A stretch of DNA of 64,000 nucleotides from Musa acuminata AAA Group (taxonomy: Eukaryota > Streptophyta > Magnoliopsida > Zingiberales > Musaceae), in the NCBI RefSeq assembly GCF_036884655.1, contig NC_088345.1:31924501-31988500 (forward strand). The letters run 5' to 3'. Of this stretch, positions 11,742 through 23,065 are shown in pieces. The notes below the pieces were generated by a model. The model was not told where the DNA came from and searched no databases. It worked only from the letters and a program-made list of their open reading frames with translations. The position numbers and the translations under genes are program-made. Each line of letters starts with the position of its first letter. Within the stretch, counting starts at the first letter, position 1.

Positions 11742-11753
11742 GCTCTGATACCA
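11742..11753 (-). other. Primer binding site, element C internal region 1
   Basis: GCTCTGATACCA is the complement of TGGTATCAGAGC, 2 bp from the LTR that begins at 11756. Confidence 0.88.
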
Positions 11754-11755
11754 AT

Positions 11756-13112
11756 TGTTAGGATCGAGTCAGCACTAAGAGGGAGGGAGGAGGGGGGGGG
11801 GGGGGGGTGAATTAGTGCAACGGTAAAATCATCGGTTTTGAAAAATCTTCATATGATAAAAATCGATCTCGGATAAAGCCGTATAAGTAATATGTTTAAC
11901 TTGAAAGCATAGTGAAAGTAAAGTGATTATAAGTAAAGGTAAATTGCATAAAAGAAATACAAACCACATATTATAGTAGTTCGATCGTCATGACCTACAT
12001 TCACTCCACCGATTCCCCTTCTGTCAAGGCCACCGGCATCCACTAACGATCTTCTTTTAACGGACGAAGATCAACTACCCTTATACAACTTCTCCTTTTC
12101 ATATATTTAGGAGACAACCTTTACACCCCTCTTTTATAAGGTTTCCCTCATATATCTCACTAAAAACTCTCTCTAAACTTTAGGAGGAAGGAACTCAACT
12201 TTCTAGTATGGTTTACAATTTTAGCATCATAGAGTTTTGCTTATTTTACTTGTTACTCCATGCAGGAATAGCTGGGGTATTTATAGACCACAAATGACTT
12301 CAAAACTTGGAGCCAAAATTCAAATCTTAGAGATTTCGGAGTACGGGCGGTATCACCGCCTGCACTGGGCAGTGCCACCGCTTGCACTAGGTGGTACCAT
12401 CACCTGCATTGGGTGATACCACTGCCTGGTACCCTACTACTAGGTGATACCACTGCCCAGTCTGGCGGTACCACCACTTGACAGTTTCACGGAGACTATG
12501 TCCAGGCGGTACCACCACCCAGACTGGTGGTACCATTGCCTGACACAGTCTCGGAGACTGTGCCATAATGGTTCCACTAGTTGGGTCATTGTTTGGGCCT
12601 TCAACTTAACACAACCCAAACTTGGACCCAGTTGGCCCCTAATTAAGTTAGTTTAATTATATTCTAAACCGACTCAATTAGACTCTAAACAAACTTGATC
12701 TAGATATAATCGATTATAAGCGAATCCTATATTTTTTGGTATGTCATTGGTTCTTTTGGTGCTTCGTCTGATCTTCCGGTACATCGTCCGATCTTTTGGC
12801 GCATCATCCTCTCCTTCGACGTATTGCCTAATCAACATGTTGTCTTCTTGCAACATTCGATCTCCCTTAGCGCAATGTTATATTTTCTTGGCTCGATGCC
12901 CGAATTCATAAATAGAAGCCTTCTGCCGATGCGTCGACCGATCCTCTGACCCGACGTCCAATCTACTAACATGTTTGCTTCGGCCCAACGTTTGATTCCT
13001 CCTGCTTTAATCGATTTGCCTTTTCTGATTGAAGCTACTCCTGCATCACTTAAACTCACATTAGATGACAAACACATCAATTGATTTCATCATCAAAATT
13101 CAAGATTCAACA
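11756..13112 (-). repeat. Element C LTR 2, shared middle LTR
   Basis: TGTTAGGATCGAG to GATTCAACA. It has a primer site on its left and a polypurine tract on its right, so it serves both internal regions, the mark of a tandem element. It carries a run of 16 Gs at 11792-11807, TATA complement near 12278 and U3 dyads at 12340-12560. Confidence 0.88.
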
Positions 13113-15111
13113 ATCTCCCCCTTTTTGATGATGACAACCAATTGATGACAAAGTTAACCTTAACTCCCCCTATCAATATACAATATTAAAAGAACCTTGA
13201 ATTCAAGTTAAAGCAATATTTCATCATGAATATATGCAACACATTATATGTATATCAATGCATTGCATGCATCATTATCATATGTTTTGCATGTATCATC
13301 ATAAATATTTCAAATCATCATGGTATCAAAATATCAAAGTATATTATATCTTACCATGTATGATTCAACTCATCATCATATATTCTCCCCCTTTGTCATT
13401 AATAAAAAGGAAAAGTATTTTTATCAAGTTTTTGATATGCAAGTTTGACAACATACAAGCTAGCTAAATTTTTTTATCACTTTACAACATTCATAATCAC
13501 CAAATCATCATTTAATTTTAAAGATATGCAAGATTGCAAATTTTGCAAGTTTGTATTTTTGCTTCTTAAGATAGGCAAGCTAGCAATTTTTTGTGATGTT
13601 CAAGATAGTAAATTTTTCTCTTCTCTTTTGAGAAGTGCAAGCGAGCAATTTTGTTTCTACTTGAGATGTGCAAGCTAGTAAGTTCTTTCTCCCCCTTTAT
13701 CATTGTCAAAAAGAAGAGAAGAATATAATTTTATAATTCTTTTCCATTTACATCAATTTTTACATCATGACAAAGATAAATTTAAATCAAATGTGATGAG
13801 ATATACAATTTATGAATATTAGGGAGTATCAAAAATAAATCATAGCATGGCATGAAAGATATAATATCAAAGATTATTTGAATACTAAGAGATATGATTC
13901 ATATAGAAAATTTTCTCTTAAATAAAATGCAAGAATATACAAGAATAAAGAACAAGAGATCTTGATTCATAAAAGAAAATATCAAGTTAAGAAATCAATA
14001 GAAGGTTCATGATTCGATTGGAAAAAAAATCTTATTTAGATTTAAATCATCAAATCATCAAAATCATTTTCAAGAGATTCAAAATGACATAAATTGATTC
14101 ATCAAAATCTTATTTCTATCCTTTTTCATTGTAAACAAGAAAGAAGAAGAGGAGAATTTTATAACGGTGCAATTCATTTCCTTCTTACATCAATACTCTA
14201 AGCATCACATAAATACAAAGGTGTCATATAAAAATCATGACATAAAAGATGAAAGATCAAGAAAGATCAATTGTGTATTATTCATCTAAATAATTCTCCT
14301 TTTTAGTAATTAGAAAAAAGAAACATGGGAGTTCAAAAACAAGATCTTGATTCATAGAAAAATCTCATATATCAAATATCGAGAATATCAAGATCATGAT
14401 TCATATAAAAAAAAATCATAAGTTATAATTCCGAGGAATCAAGAGAAAAATCATAATTCATTTTCAACTCATTCAATTTGTCATATCAACAAAGTCATTT
14501 TAATAGTTCAAGATTAGATTCATTAATCTCTTTTTGAAAAATTGATAAGATAGAGAAAAAAAATTTTAAGAAAAAAAATACTTTTCTCTTTTTGGTTGTT
14601 TCAATTTAAGTGATTTGATTTCATACAAGTATGCCTTTATCATTTATACCAAACAAAAACAAGCATCATCATTTAAAATCAAAAAAGTAACTTTCATTAT
14701 GACAAAAATCAATAAGTCATAAATCACAAAAATCATTATGCATAATTTCGAAATATAAACTCATTAAGCATGACTTCAAATCATCATTATATTATTTCAT
14801 CTGATTTCATTAAACATAGAGTGTTTTTAATCAAAATCGAAAAGCAATATGAAAATCTTTAAGATACACATTATTGCTTCTTAAAAACATAAATAAGATT
14901 AATCTTATTAGATGTACAAGCTTTATATATAACATTTTATTCTGTTATCATAAACATGTAATTTTTTTTATCATTTTCAAAATTAGCTAGAAAAAGAAAA
15001 ACATGATCCTCTTTTATTTATTTATTTATTTATATTTTATATACTAATTTAAAAACAAAATATGAAATGCATCAAGTAATTTCAAAATAAAGCAAAGAGG
15101 TTTTGATTACC
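13113..15111 (-). other. Element C internal region 2, 3' non-coding part
   Basis: Polypurine-tract complement TCTCCCCCTTTTT at 13114-13126, then AT-rich sequence closely similar to 9483-10789 with the same AAGCTAGC words (13460-13690). It has an extra 14160-15000 section of A/T-rich simple sequence. No gene is visible. Confidence 0.7.
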
Positions 15112-15183
15112 TTATCGTCAAAAGCAGTTAAGGCGTAGTTTGCCACCTCGCCTTTGTTTGTTTTTTCTTCATCTTTGGATGAA
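15112..15183 (-). pseudogene. gag: Gag remnant tail, element C internal region 2
   Basis: The last codons of the C-type truncated Gag (a block like VANYALTAFDDK), separated from the rest at 22182-23016 by element B. Confidence 0.65.
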
Positions 15184-15188
15184 CTTGA
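15184..15188. repeat. Target-site duplication of element B, left copy (CTTGA)
   Basis: CTTGA precedes TGTTAGG at 15189 and is repeated exactly at 22177-22181. Confidence 0.88.
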
Positions 15189-15249
15189 TGTTAGGATCAA
15201 GAGCGCACTAAGAGGGGAGGGCGGGGGGGGGGGGGGGGGGGGGGGGGGG
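15189..15249 (-). repeat. Element B 3' LTR remnant ending in G27
   Basis: Only the terminal 34 bp of the LTR plus a run of 27 Gs (15223-15249) remain. Sequence then continues in the internal region at AACTCCCCCTATC, so about 1.4 kb including the polypurine tract is missing. It is either a real deletion at the G run or an assembly collapse. Confidence 0.7.
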
Positions 15250-17082
15250 TGAGGTTTGAATTAACTCCCCCTATCTATATGCCATACTTGAGAAAAGTTA
15301 TTCTTGAATTCAAAGCCTTTGAATTCAAGAGACATATTAATAAGTTAAGTTCATTTAAATTTATCAATACACCCATCATGATGTAACTTTCTGAAAATGA
15401 TGTTATGGCATGATATCCATTTTCAAGTCTTATATTTCAAATATGAAGGATAACAATCATAGCAATTCATTCTATAACAAGATATTAATTTGTAATATTG
15501 CAAGATAAGCTTTAGATATCTTATCATAATGCAAACATTTCAAGTGTAAAATTGCATACATCAACTTATCATATATTTCTCCCCCTTTGTCATCAACAAA
15601 AAGGAGAACGATTTAACAATAAATGCAAGTATGGTAAAAATTCATGTCATTTTTCAACTTGTAAAGAAATTCATACAAATTATTTTTCAAGCATTCATGA
15701 CATGTCATCGTTCAAAAGTTCTCACATTAAAGAGATAGCTTTCATTACTTCTTCCCTTTTCTTTATCATCAAAACTTTGCATGAAGGAGGAAAGTAAGGA
15801 GGAAAATCCATTGAGAACCAACTTTGAATGAAGTTAAAAATGATAAGAGAGTTTTATTTCATTTTTTATTCAAAATGATAAAATCATGCTTCATTTTTCA
15901 CAAGGATCAAGATATACATGCGAAATTAAATCCTTGCAAGTGTTCATCTCAAAAAAGTCTTCCTTCATCAAGAAGGAATTCATGTGAAAGAATGATTATA
16001 TCAAATCCATTTCTCAATAAAAATTCATAAAAGATAAGTCCATGAGAGATGCATTTGTCAATTAATTTCATGTATAAAAAATCATTAAGTGATGGAGCAT
16101 TGATATAAAATAAATTCGATATGGCATAGGCTCATGAAAGCTCCATTCAAGAAATACATTAAATCCGGAAGAGAAATACAACACAATCATGCATTTGGAC
16201 AATGTTTTATTTTAGCTTTTCAATTACAATCATGAAGGTAAACATGTTCATCATCATGGAAATTTTTTGCATCAAGGCACAAAATTTCCAACATCAAAGT
16301 AAACATGTTATTGAAGCACACAATCTTATCATCATGTAAGAATCAAGAAAGTCCAAAAATGAAATTTAACAAATTCATGCATTTGTACAATGTTTTGTCA
16401 TAGCTTTTCAATCATAATTATTGAAGGTAAAACATGCTCATCATCATGGAAACTTTTAGCACCAAGGTGCAAAATTTCCAACATTAAAGTAGACATGTTA
16501 TTGAGGCACACAATCTTATCATCATGTAAAATTTGTATCATAAAATTTTCAGCATCGAATTTAAGTGATTGACTAAAGAATCAAGAAAGTTCGAAAATAA
16601 AATTTAACGAATTCATGCATTTGAACAATGTTTTGTCATAGCTTTTCAATCATAATTATGAAGCAAAATTATTAGTGCTTTGTAGTACTCAAAGATTAAG
16701 AATGCAATGTATAATTGAAACTTCTCAAATCACAATCACGAGAGTATAACATGCTCATCACGGAAACTTTTAGCACAAAGGTACAGAATTTTCAATTTTA
16801 AAGTAAACAAGTTATTAAAGCATACAATCATGTCAAATTCTTATAAAATTTTCAGTACCGAATTTAAGTGAGTGATCCGAAAATAAAGTTCAATCAACAT
16901 TAATATTCCTAACTCAGTAAATGCTCACCAAATAATACATCAAGTCGTAGATACCAATAGTTAAACATATCAAGGACTTGCGATCATCAAAGTAAGTGGC
17001 ATTGCGATCAAAGTGAATAGCATAAAAAGTTTACAATAACATAGTTTTACAACATGACAAGAAGGAATTGTGTCCACTTTTT
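15250..17082 (-). other. Element B 3' non-coding region
   Basis: AT-rich. It contains the upstream polypurine-like signal (complement CTCCCCCTTTGTCATCAAC near 15581) and three long direct repeats at 16191-16875. No coding sequence is visible. Confidence 0.65.
16191..16875. repeat. Three diverged direct repeats of about 190-260 bp
   Basis: Units begin at about 16191, 16379 and 16617. Each starts GCATTTG-ACAATGTTTT, then TAGCTTTTCAAT, CATGGAAA-TTTT, CAAAATTTCCAACAT (weaker in unit 3) and a CATACAATC or CACACAATC block. One related unit occurs in J near 62620, so the triplication is particular to B. Confidence 0.7.
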
Positions 17083-18213
17083 CTAAATACTTACATATGC
17101 TCGTTTAGGTAGTGGAAAGTCAAAATGTCTAAATAATATGTCAAATTATTGGTGAATCTGCTGCAGCTCAGATAGGATTTGATCTTGGCGATGTTTAAGT
17201 CAATCTTGTCTTTATTCAAAGCGATCTATCCGAATCCCTATGTCTTTGATAGATGAAGAAAGTACTTATTCTACTGGAGGTGCTTCCTCAAAGGGACCAG
17301 TTGGAGGAGATAGATTACCCCTAAAGATTAGTGTTTTCGATTCTGGTTCAGGTTGAGGGGGAGGGATCGGTTCTTCTAGGCATTCTAACCCACATACCAT
17401 TTCTAAATATACATCTCATCCGTCGAAGTAGATTTTTATTTTTGATGCTAAATCTATCTAGCTTTATAACTTCTTCGTTGGGTGGTATTACAATATCATA
17501 GGCATGGAGTATTCTAGTGATTATGCCACTATATGGAAGTATCATGTCCTTTTTAGATATTTCTATCATGTTTTGTTGGATAAGGTAACCAAACCAGTTG
17601 TTATATCCTTTCATGATCCAATACATGGTACCTAGTTCCATTTGACTTACTTCATCATGATAGTATTATTTTGGGAGAATGATATTAATCAAAATGTGAT
17701 GAAGTATTTTGGTGCTTAATGGTAATAAATGTTCATAGCTTTTTGGGAGTATCATTAAGTTGAGATCGTCAAAAATTGTTCCTAAGGCATCAACATACGT
17801 GGTCCCAACTGTTTCATCATTCCATTGTCCTCTAAAATAATAACATCTTTCTTTTATAGGGATGCCTATGATGTCATAAAAGGATCTATCTGTAATGGAT
17901 ATATGACGTCTTAAAAGATAGGTAGACACCCTTTCTTCTTCATCTACATGTAGATTGTTATAAAACAACCTAACAAGTCTAGGGTAGATAGGTTCACTTA
18001 TTTATAGGATTGAGAGAAGGTCTAGATTTGCAAACCATTGAATAGGTTCTAAATCACTTAGTTCATCTAAATCAATATATTTTCCCTTATGAACATTTCT
18101 AAATTCTATGGATGCAAATTTTAGGGCATGTTGATTTGAATCAAAAGTGTGGAATCATAGTTTTCTTCTAATCTTCTCTTCCCTTTGTCCCTAGAGGATC
18201 TTCTAGAACCCAT
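17083..18213 (-). pseudogene. ORF2 of element B (plant transposon-protein-like), disrupted
   Basis: Minus-strand frame from the ATG at 18213-18211 (MGSR start, as in D). The central part, 17968-17348, contains FYNNLHVDEEERVSTYLL, IGIPIKERCYYFRG and MELGTMYWIMKGYN. Pattern and length resemble the plant-specific 'putative plant transposon protein' domain (PF20167 as I recall) that accompanies many plant LTR elements; the match is by eye. A Pro-rich linker and a Gln/Arg-rich heptad tail should follow, as in D. Breaks: TAA after IILPK, a shift after RRTDPSPS, and the normal stop lost. It replaces pol in this element. Confidence 0.7.
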
Positions 18214-18560
18214 AAATACTGCTATTATGAAGATAAATAATGAGCAAGAGTAGATGATATAAAAGAGAAATCAGGGCCTTTTAGAAAATACCTTAGTTGA
18301 GATCTTCAAGAAGATGTAGGATTGATCCTTGATCTTGTAAGAAATAAAGAGTTTTGGGCAACTAGAGAGAGAGAATGGAGTTGAATGAGGGTTTAGAGCT
18401 TCAAGGGGGAGTGGAAAAAGAGTTGGGGTTGGTTCTACCGCCGACCCTAGCTCGGTTTTAAAAGGGGGCAGATTGCGGGCGGTGGCACCATTGGTTGGGC
18501 GGTGCAACCGCCTGCCACCCGTGACAGCTGGCGGTGCAACCGCCTACAGGCAGTGAGCAC
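18214..18560 (-). promoter_or_regulatory. GC-rich leader of ORF2, element B
   Basis: Read on the minus strand: dyads like GGCGGTTGCACCGCC (18480-18550), a CCCCCTTTTAAAACCGAG box near 18465, a pyrimidine-rich stretch, then CAACTAAG|GTATTTTCT near 18290, and the ORF2 ATG. The order is the same in D (38390-38782). It looks like a compact promoter plus 5' leader; that role is inference. Confidence 0.45.
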
Positions 18561-19114
18561 TGCTCATAAAGGTGTGTGGGCTGATGTGGGTGATTTCAAT
18601 TTGAAGGGAGTGTTTTTTTATAGAACACACAACCCTAATTACATAATCATATAAAAATTCACATCACAAGATGAGAAAATTCATACGTTCATGATCGATC
18701 TTGTGAAATACATACTCTACTCAAATGTCATATAGAGCTTATATGTTTTCAATATATTTATGACTCATCATGCAAGCATCGCAAGCCATAAGTTCATGAT
18801 CTTGTAAGATATAGTTGGATCCGAAAAAATTGAAGGAGGAATATATCCGATAAATTCGAAAATCCGAAGGATAAGAGTTTACAAGTTTCAAAATTTTGAA
18901 GGATCAAACTTAAGTGTTTATCACACAAGATTCTATCATTAACGTATGTAATATAAGTATCATTTTGTGATTGATAGTTTTAATTCTACTGATCCTCTTT
19001 TTGTCATTTTAGCTAGAGAGCAATATGAGTCATTTTAGATCTCTGGTCATAAACCTTGAGCACCCAAAAAGTAAGATATCATCTCTTGCTCCTATCTTGT
19101 GATGGTATATGTTT
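18561..19114 (-). other. Pol-deletion scar of element B
   Basis: After the gag stop a few codons of protease leader remain (complement of GGAGCAAGAGATGATATC near 19085). Sequence then diverges into AT-rich DNA matching D 37910-38389. No frame is visible. Confidence 0.6.
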
Positions 19115-20701
19115 CTATAAAAGAGGATAATTTTTTAGGTACCCATTTGACCTTGGGTGCCTCAAAAATCGATCTAAATTGCTTATCATATTGCATGGAG
19201 TTCTTTATGGTTCTTTTAGGAACTCAAATTAATTTGTTTGGACTAACCTTTTTGAATGGACAATGATAACCTCTATGTCTATGTTTACAACAAAAGTTGC
19301 ATTTATTTTGGTGCGAAATATGCAAGATAGGGCCTTTAATGAAGGTGGTTAGATTTTGGTGAGAGCTTATCACAAATCCGATTTCACTTTTTTTTATGAA
19401 CGTGACCCTTATTGGTAAGGATCATGTTCAAGGACTTGCTACAAACCTCAAATTTCTTAAAGGTATCATTGAGTAGCAAGTTCTCCTTTTGAATTATTTT
19501 TAAATCATGACATTTCGTACATGGAGCTAAACTATTATTATGCTCAATTTTTAATTTATCAAAATTACTAACAAGAGAATCGTGCTCCTTTTTTAACAAT
19601 TTATATTTTCTACTAATTATTTTACATTCATCAAATAAATCATGGAAAGCATTTAATAATTCATCAAATGATAAATTTGTATCAATTGGACTTGATACCT
19701 CCTCTCCAATGGCCATTAGTGCATAATGAGCAACTTGCTCGATGTTGGGCTCCTCTTCTTCGGATGCGCTTGAGTTAGCGCATGTTACTTTGAGCGCCTT
19801 CTTCTTTGGTGTTCTCTTCTTGGCTTGGGGACATTCACTTTTATAGTATTCTGGCTTCTTGCATTCATAGCAAATTACTTGATCTTTCTTGGATTCAAAT
19901 TTATTTTTAGTGTCATTTTTAAATTTATTTCTTTTAATAATTTTTTTTGAATTTTCTTGTTAAAAGTGCTAAGTTATCATCAAAGTCCTCATTACTTGAG
20001 TTTTCTCTCAAGTGGTCTTCTTGAGTTCTAAGTGTCATATCATTCATATTCTTTAAAAGGGTGTCCTCATACTCTTCATGAGCTTTGCATGTCATTTCGT
20101 AGGTCATTAGTGACCCGATTAATTCTTCAAGAGGAAAGTTGTTTAAATCTTTGGCCTCTTGAATGACCGTGACTTTAGGGTCCCAACTCTTTGGAAGGGA
20201 TCTTAAAATTTTATTAACGAGCTCAAAATCTGAAAAAATTTTACTGAGTCCTTTCAGACCATTAACGACATCTGTAAAATGGGTATACATGTCTTCTATG
20301 GTCTTACTCGGTTTCATTCGAAATTGTTTATAAGAATGTACCAAAAGGTTGATTTTTGACTCTTTCACTCTACTTATACCTTCGTGAGTCACTTCGAGTG
20401 TGTGCCAAATATCAAAATCAGTTTCACAAATCGAAACATGATTGAACTCATTCTTATCTAGTGTACAAAATAAGGCATTCATAGCCTTTACATTTAGAGA
20501 GAAAGTTTTCTTCTCCAATTCATTCCAATCAATCATTGGAAGAGAAGATTTTTGAAATCCATTTTCTACAATATTCCAAAGCTCAAAATCCATGGAAATA
20601 TGGAAGATCCTCATTTGAGTCTTTCAATAGGTGTAATCCGTCCCATTGAACATGGGCGGACATGTAATAGAGTGACCCTCTTAGTTTCCGCCAAATGCCA
20701 T
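19115..20701 (-). pseudogene. gag: Gag of element B, disrupted
   Basis: The expected ATG is at 20701-20699. Frames 20614-19934 and 19716-19384 give the Gag core (MRIFHISMDFELWNIVENGF at the left, then a SKTIEDMYTHF block), the acidic patch, and the coiled-coil tail with SRKYKLLKKEHDSLVSNFDK. A zinc knuckle (complement of 19848-19889) lies between them. A stop near codon 9 and shifts at about 19930 and 19385 disable it. It ends at TAG 19117-19115, followed by AAACATATACCATCAC, the same stop context as in A and D. Confidence 0.82.
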
Positions 20702-20737
20702 CAATCTTGGGTTTTAATCCAACTGAGAGTGAACATC

Positions 20738-20749
20738 GTTCTAATACCA
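20738..20749 (-). other. Degenerate primer binding site, element B
   Basis: GTTCTAATACCA is the complement of TGGTATTAGAAC, two substitutions from the TGGTATCAGAGC of A. Confidence 0.75.
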
Positions 20750-20751
20750 AT

Positions 20752-22176
20752 TGTTAGGATCAAGAGCACACTAAGAAGGGGGGTGAATTAGTGCAGTGGA
20801 AAACTTTTATGATTTAAAGGACTTATTACGATTAAGGCCGATTTAACAAAAGTAGTTTCAACTTAATCCTTTTGGATGAACATTGAACTTGAAATCTTTC
20901 GGGAAATACCAAGAGAAGACTAAGGTGATTTGTAGCAATGCAAATCACACAACTAAAAAACATTAGTTTCGTAAAGCTTTCGTATAAGTAAAATAGATTT
21001 CGGAAAATGTTTACGTCAAAGCGTAAGTAGACGTAGTTAAGCACAGTAAAGAGGAGAGGCAGTTTGCTTATAAAGGAAAGATGCTCAAAGTAAATGAGAT
21101 CTTAGAGTGGTCTGGTCAACATGACCTATATCCACTATTAGCTTCCACCTCCGACAAGGACACCAGCGTCCACTAGAGGCCTTCCTTTAATAGGCGAAGG
21201 CCAACCACCCTTTTACAGCTTTTCTCTTTTTGATGGGCTTAGGAGACAACCCTTACAAGTTTTCACTCCTCTCTTGGATGATCTCAAAACTTAGAGGAAA
21301 GAAGGAGGAGAACTCTAGTTTTTACAATACTTTAAGGCCTCAAAGACTTAAGATTAAAGCAAGTTTTCATTGCCCTTTCATTTAGGAAAGGGTGGGGTTT
21401 ATATAGGCCACAATGAGTTTGAAAATGGAGCCTAAAAGTATCCATTCATGGATTTTCAGGATCCTGGCGGTACCACCGCCATTACTGGGCGGTACTACCA
21501 CTTGTCATCGGACACTGAGCAGTATTATCGCTCAGTCTGGGCGATACTACCGCTTGATAGCACTCGAAGACCGAGCTTAGGCGGTAACACAGCCTGACAA
21601 GGGCGGTACTACCGCCCAGAATCCCTAGGAGACCGAGTCTCTTGGGTGGTGCCACCGCCGGCCAGGAATTCTAGGTCCAAATGGGCTATTCTATTCGGCC
21701 CAATTTGGGTCTATTAAGGGCCCAATTGGCCCCTAATTAAGTTAGTGGGATTACCTCCCAACCCTAACTTAATCTATACTCTAACTACAATAATTACGAC
21801 ATGATTACTATAATTTTGTGTTCCAGTGCGTCAATCGCTTCTTCCGGCGAATTTCCAGTGAACATCCGACGAACCCTCGACGATGCTCCAGCGGACTCCT
21901 AGCAAGCTCCTGGATTTTGCGACGATCTTCTTGGTGAGTTCTGATGAGCTTCTATGGCAAGCTCCTGGACTTCTTGGCTGGTTCCCGTAGAACTTTCGAC
22001 GAATGTTCGGACTTTCGACGAACTCTCGGACTCCCAACATGATTTTGATCTTGACTCTGGTATAACACTACTGTATGTCTTACTACCATCATAGTTAATC
22101 CTGCACACTTTTCTCAACATATAGATTAGATAAACAAATGACAATTGACTTCATCATCAAAATCCGAGATTCAACA
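20752..22176 (-). repeat. Element B 5' LTR
   Basis: TGTTAGGATCAAG to GATTCAACA, 1425 bp. It has a short G run at 20777-20782, TATA complement near 21403 (GGTTTATATAGGCC), U3 dyads at 21465-21660 and CCGGA/TCCGG-rich sequence at 21830-22040. Confidence 0.87.
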
Positions 22177-22181
22177 CTTGA
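22177..22181. repeat. Target-site duplication of element B, right copy (CTTGA)
   Basis: Exact match to 15184-15188. The C-element gag sequence resumes directly after it. Confidence 0.88.
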
Positions 22182-23016
22182 TTCGTCTCAAGCCGCCTTG
22201 AATACTTTCTTCTTCTTTGGCAGCTTTTCTTTTTAAATTTATTTTTACATTTTGATTCTTGTTTTACATACATTTTAAGTTTTATTATGAGAAGTTCAAA
22301 GTCATCATCACTTGAGCTTTCGCTCGAGTGGTCACCTTGAGTTCTAAGTGTCAAATCCTCCTATTCTTTGGAAGGTTGTTCTCGGGTTCTTCATGTGCAT
22401 TGCACATCATTTCATAGGTCATCAAAGACCTGATAAGTTCTTCGAGAGGGAAAGTATTCAAATTCTTGGCCTCTTGAATAGTCACTATTTTAAGATCCCA
22501 ATTTTTAGAAAGTGATCATAAAACTTTATTAATAAGTTCAAGATTCAAAAAATATTTACCAAGAGCTTTTAGACTATTGATGATATCCGTAAAATGGGTG
22601 TACATGTCTCCAATAGTCTCACTTGGTTCTATACGAAATAATTGAAAATCATGCATCAAAATATTTATTTTAGAGTCTTTAACTTTACTAGTGCCTTCGT
22701 GTGTGATTTTGAGTGTGTATCAAATGTCAAAAGCTGTTTCGCAAGTAGAAACCCGATTGAATTTATTTTTGTCTAAAACGCAAAATAGAGTGTTCATAGC
22801 TCTAGCATTTAAAGAAAAAATTTTCTTCTCAAAATCATTCCATTCTTTTATTGGAGTAGAAGACTTTTTAAAATCATTTTTGATAATATTTCATAAATTT
22901 AAATCTATAAAAAGCAAGAAAACTCTCATTCGAGTTTTCCAATAAGTATAGTATGTCCCATTGAACATGGGAGGATGAACGATAGAAAAACTCTCTTGAA
23001 AGTCGAAAAGAGCTAT
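22182..23016 (-). pseudogene. gag: Gag remnant, main part, element C internal region 2
   Basis: Minus-strand Gag matching 10790-11706. The start codon position (23016-23014) now reads ATA. The core block ETIGDMYTHF lies in the complement near 22600. An acidic patch ([11 protein letters not shown]) lies near 22330, followed by a Lys-rich stretch with no zinc knuckle. It is cut at 22182 by element B, and its last codons lie at 15112-15183. Several frame breaks are present. Confidence 0.78.
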
Positions 23017-23051
23017 TTCTCTTGGGTGTTAAACTAAAGGAGAAAAACATG

Positions 23052-23063
23052 ACTCTGATACCA
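23052..23063 (-). other. Primer binding site, element C internal region 2
   Basis: ACTCTGATACCA, the complement of TGGTATCAGAGT, 2 bp from the LTR at 23066. Confidence 0.85.
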
Positions 23064-23065
23064 AC

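Larger units (their letters stand above)
15189..22176 (-). mobile_element. Element B: non-autonomous Sirevirus derivative with gag and ORF2, minus strand
   Basis: Perfect CTTGA duplication, 5' LTR at 20752-22176, degenerate primer site, gag 20701-19115, ORF2 18213-17083 and an AT-rich 3' region. The 3' LTR is reduced to 15189-15249. Pol is absent: sequence jumps from just past the gag stop to the ORF2 leader, as in element D. B and D therefore descend from one rearranged ancestor. Confidence 0.85.

Noticed and set aside
15189..15249. Separate insertion of a different element at 15189
   Set aside because: The exact CTTGA duplication at 22177 and the continuing minus-strand order show it is the deleted end of element B.
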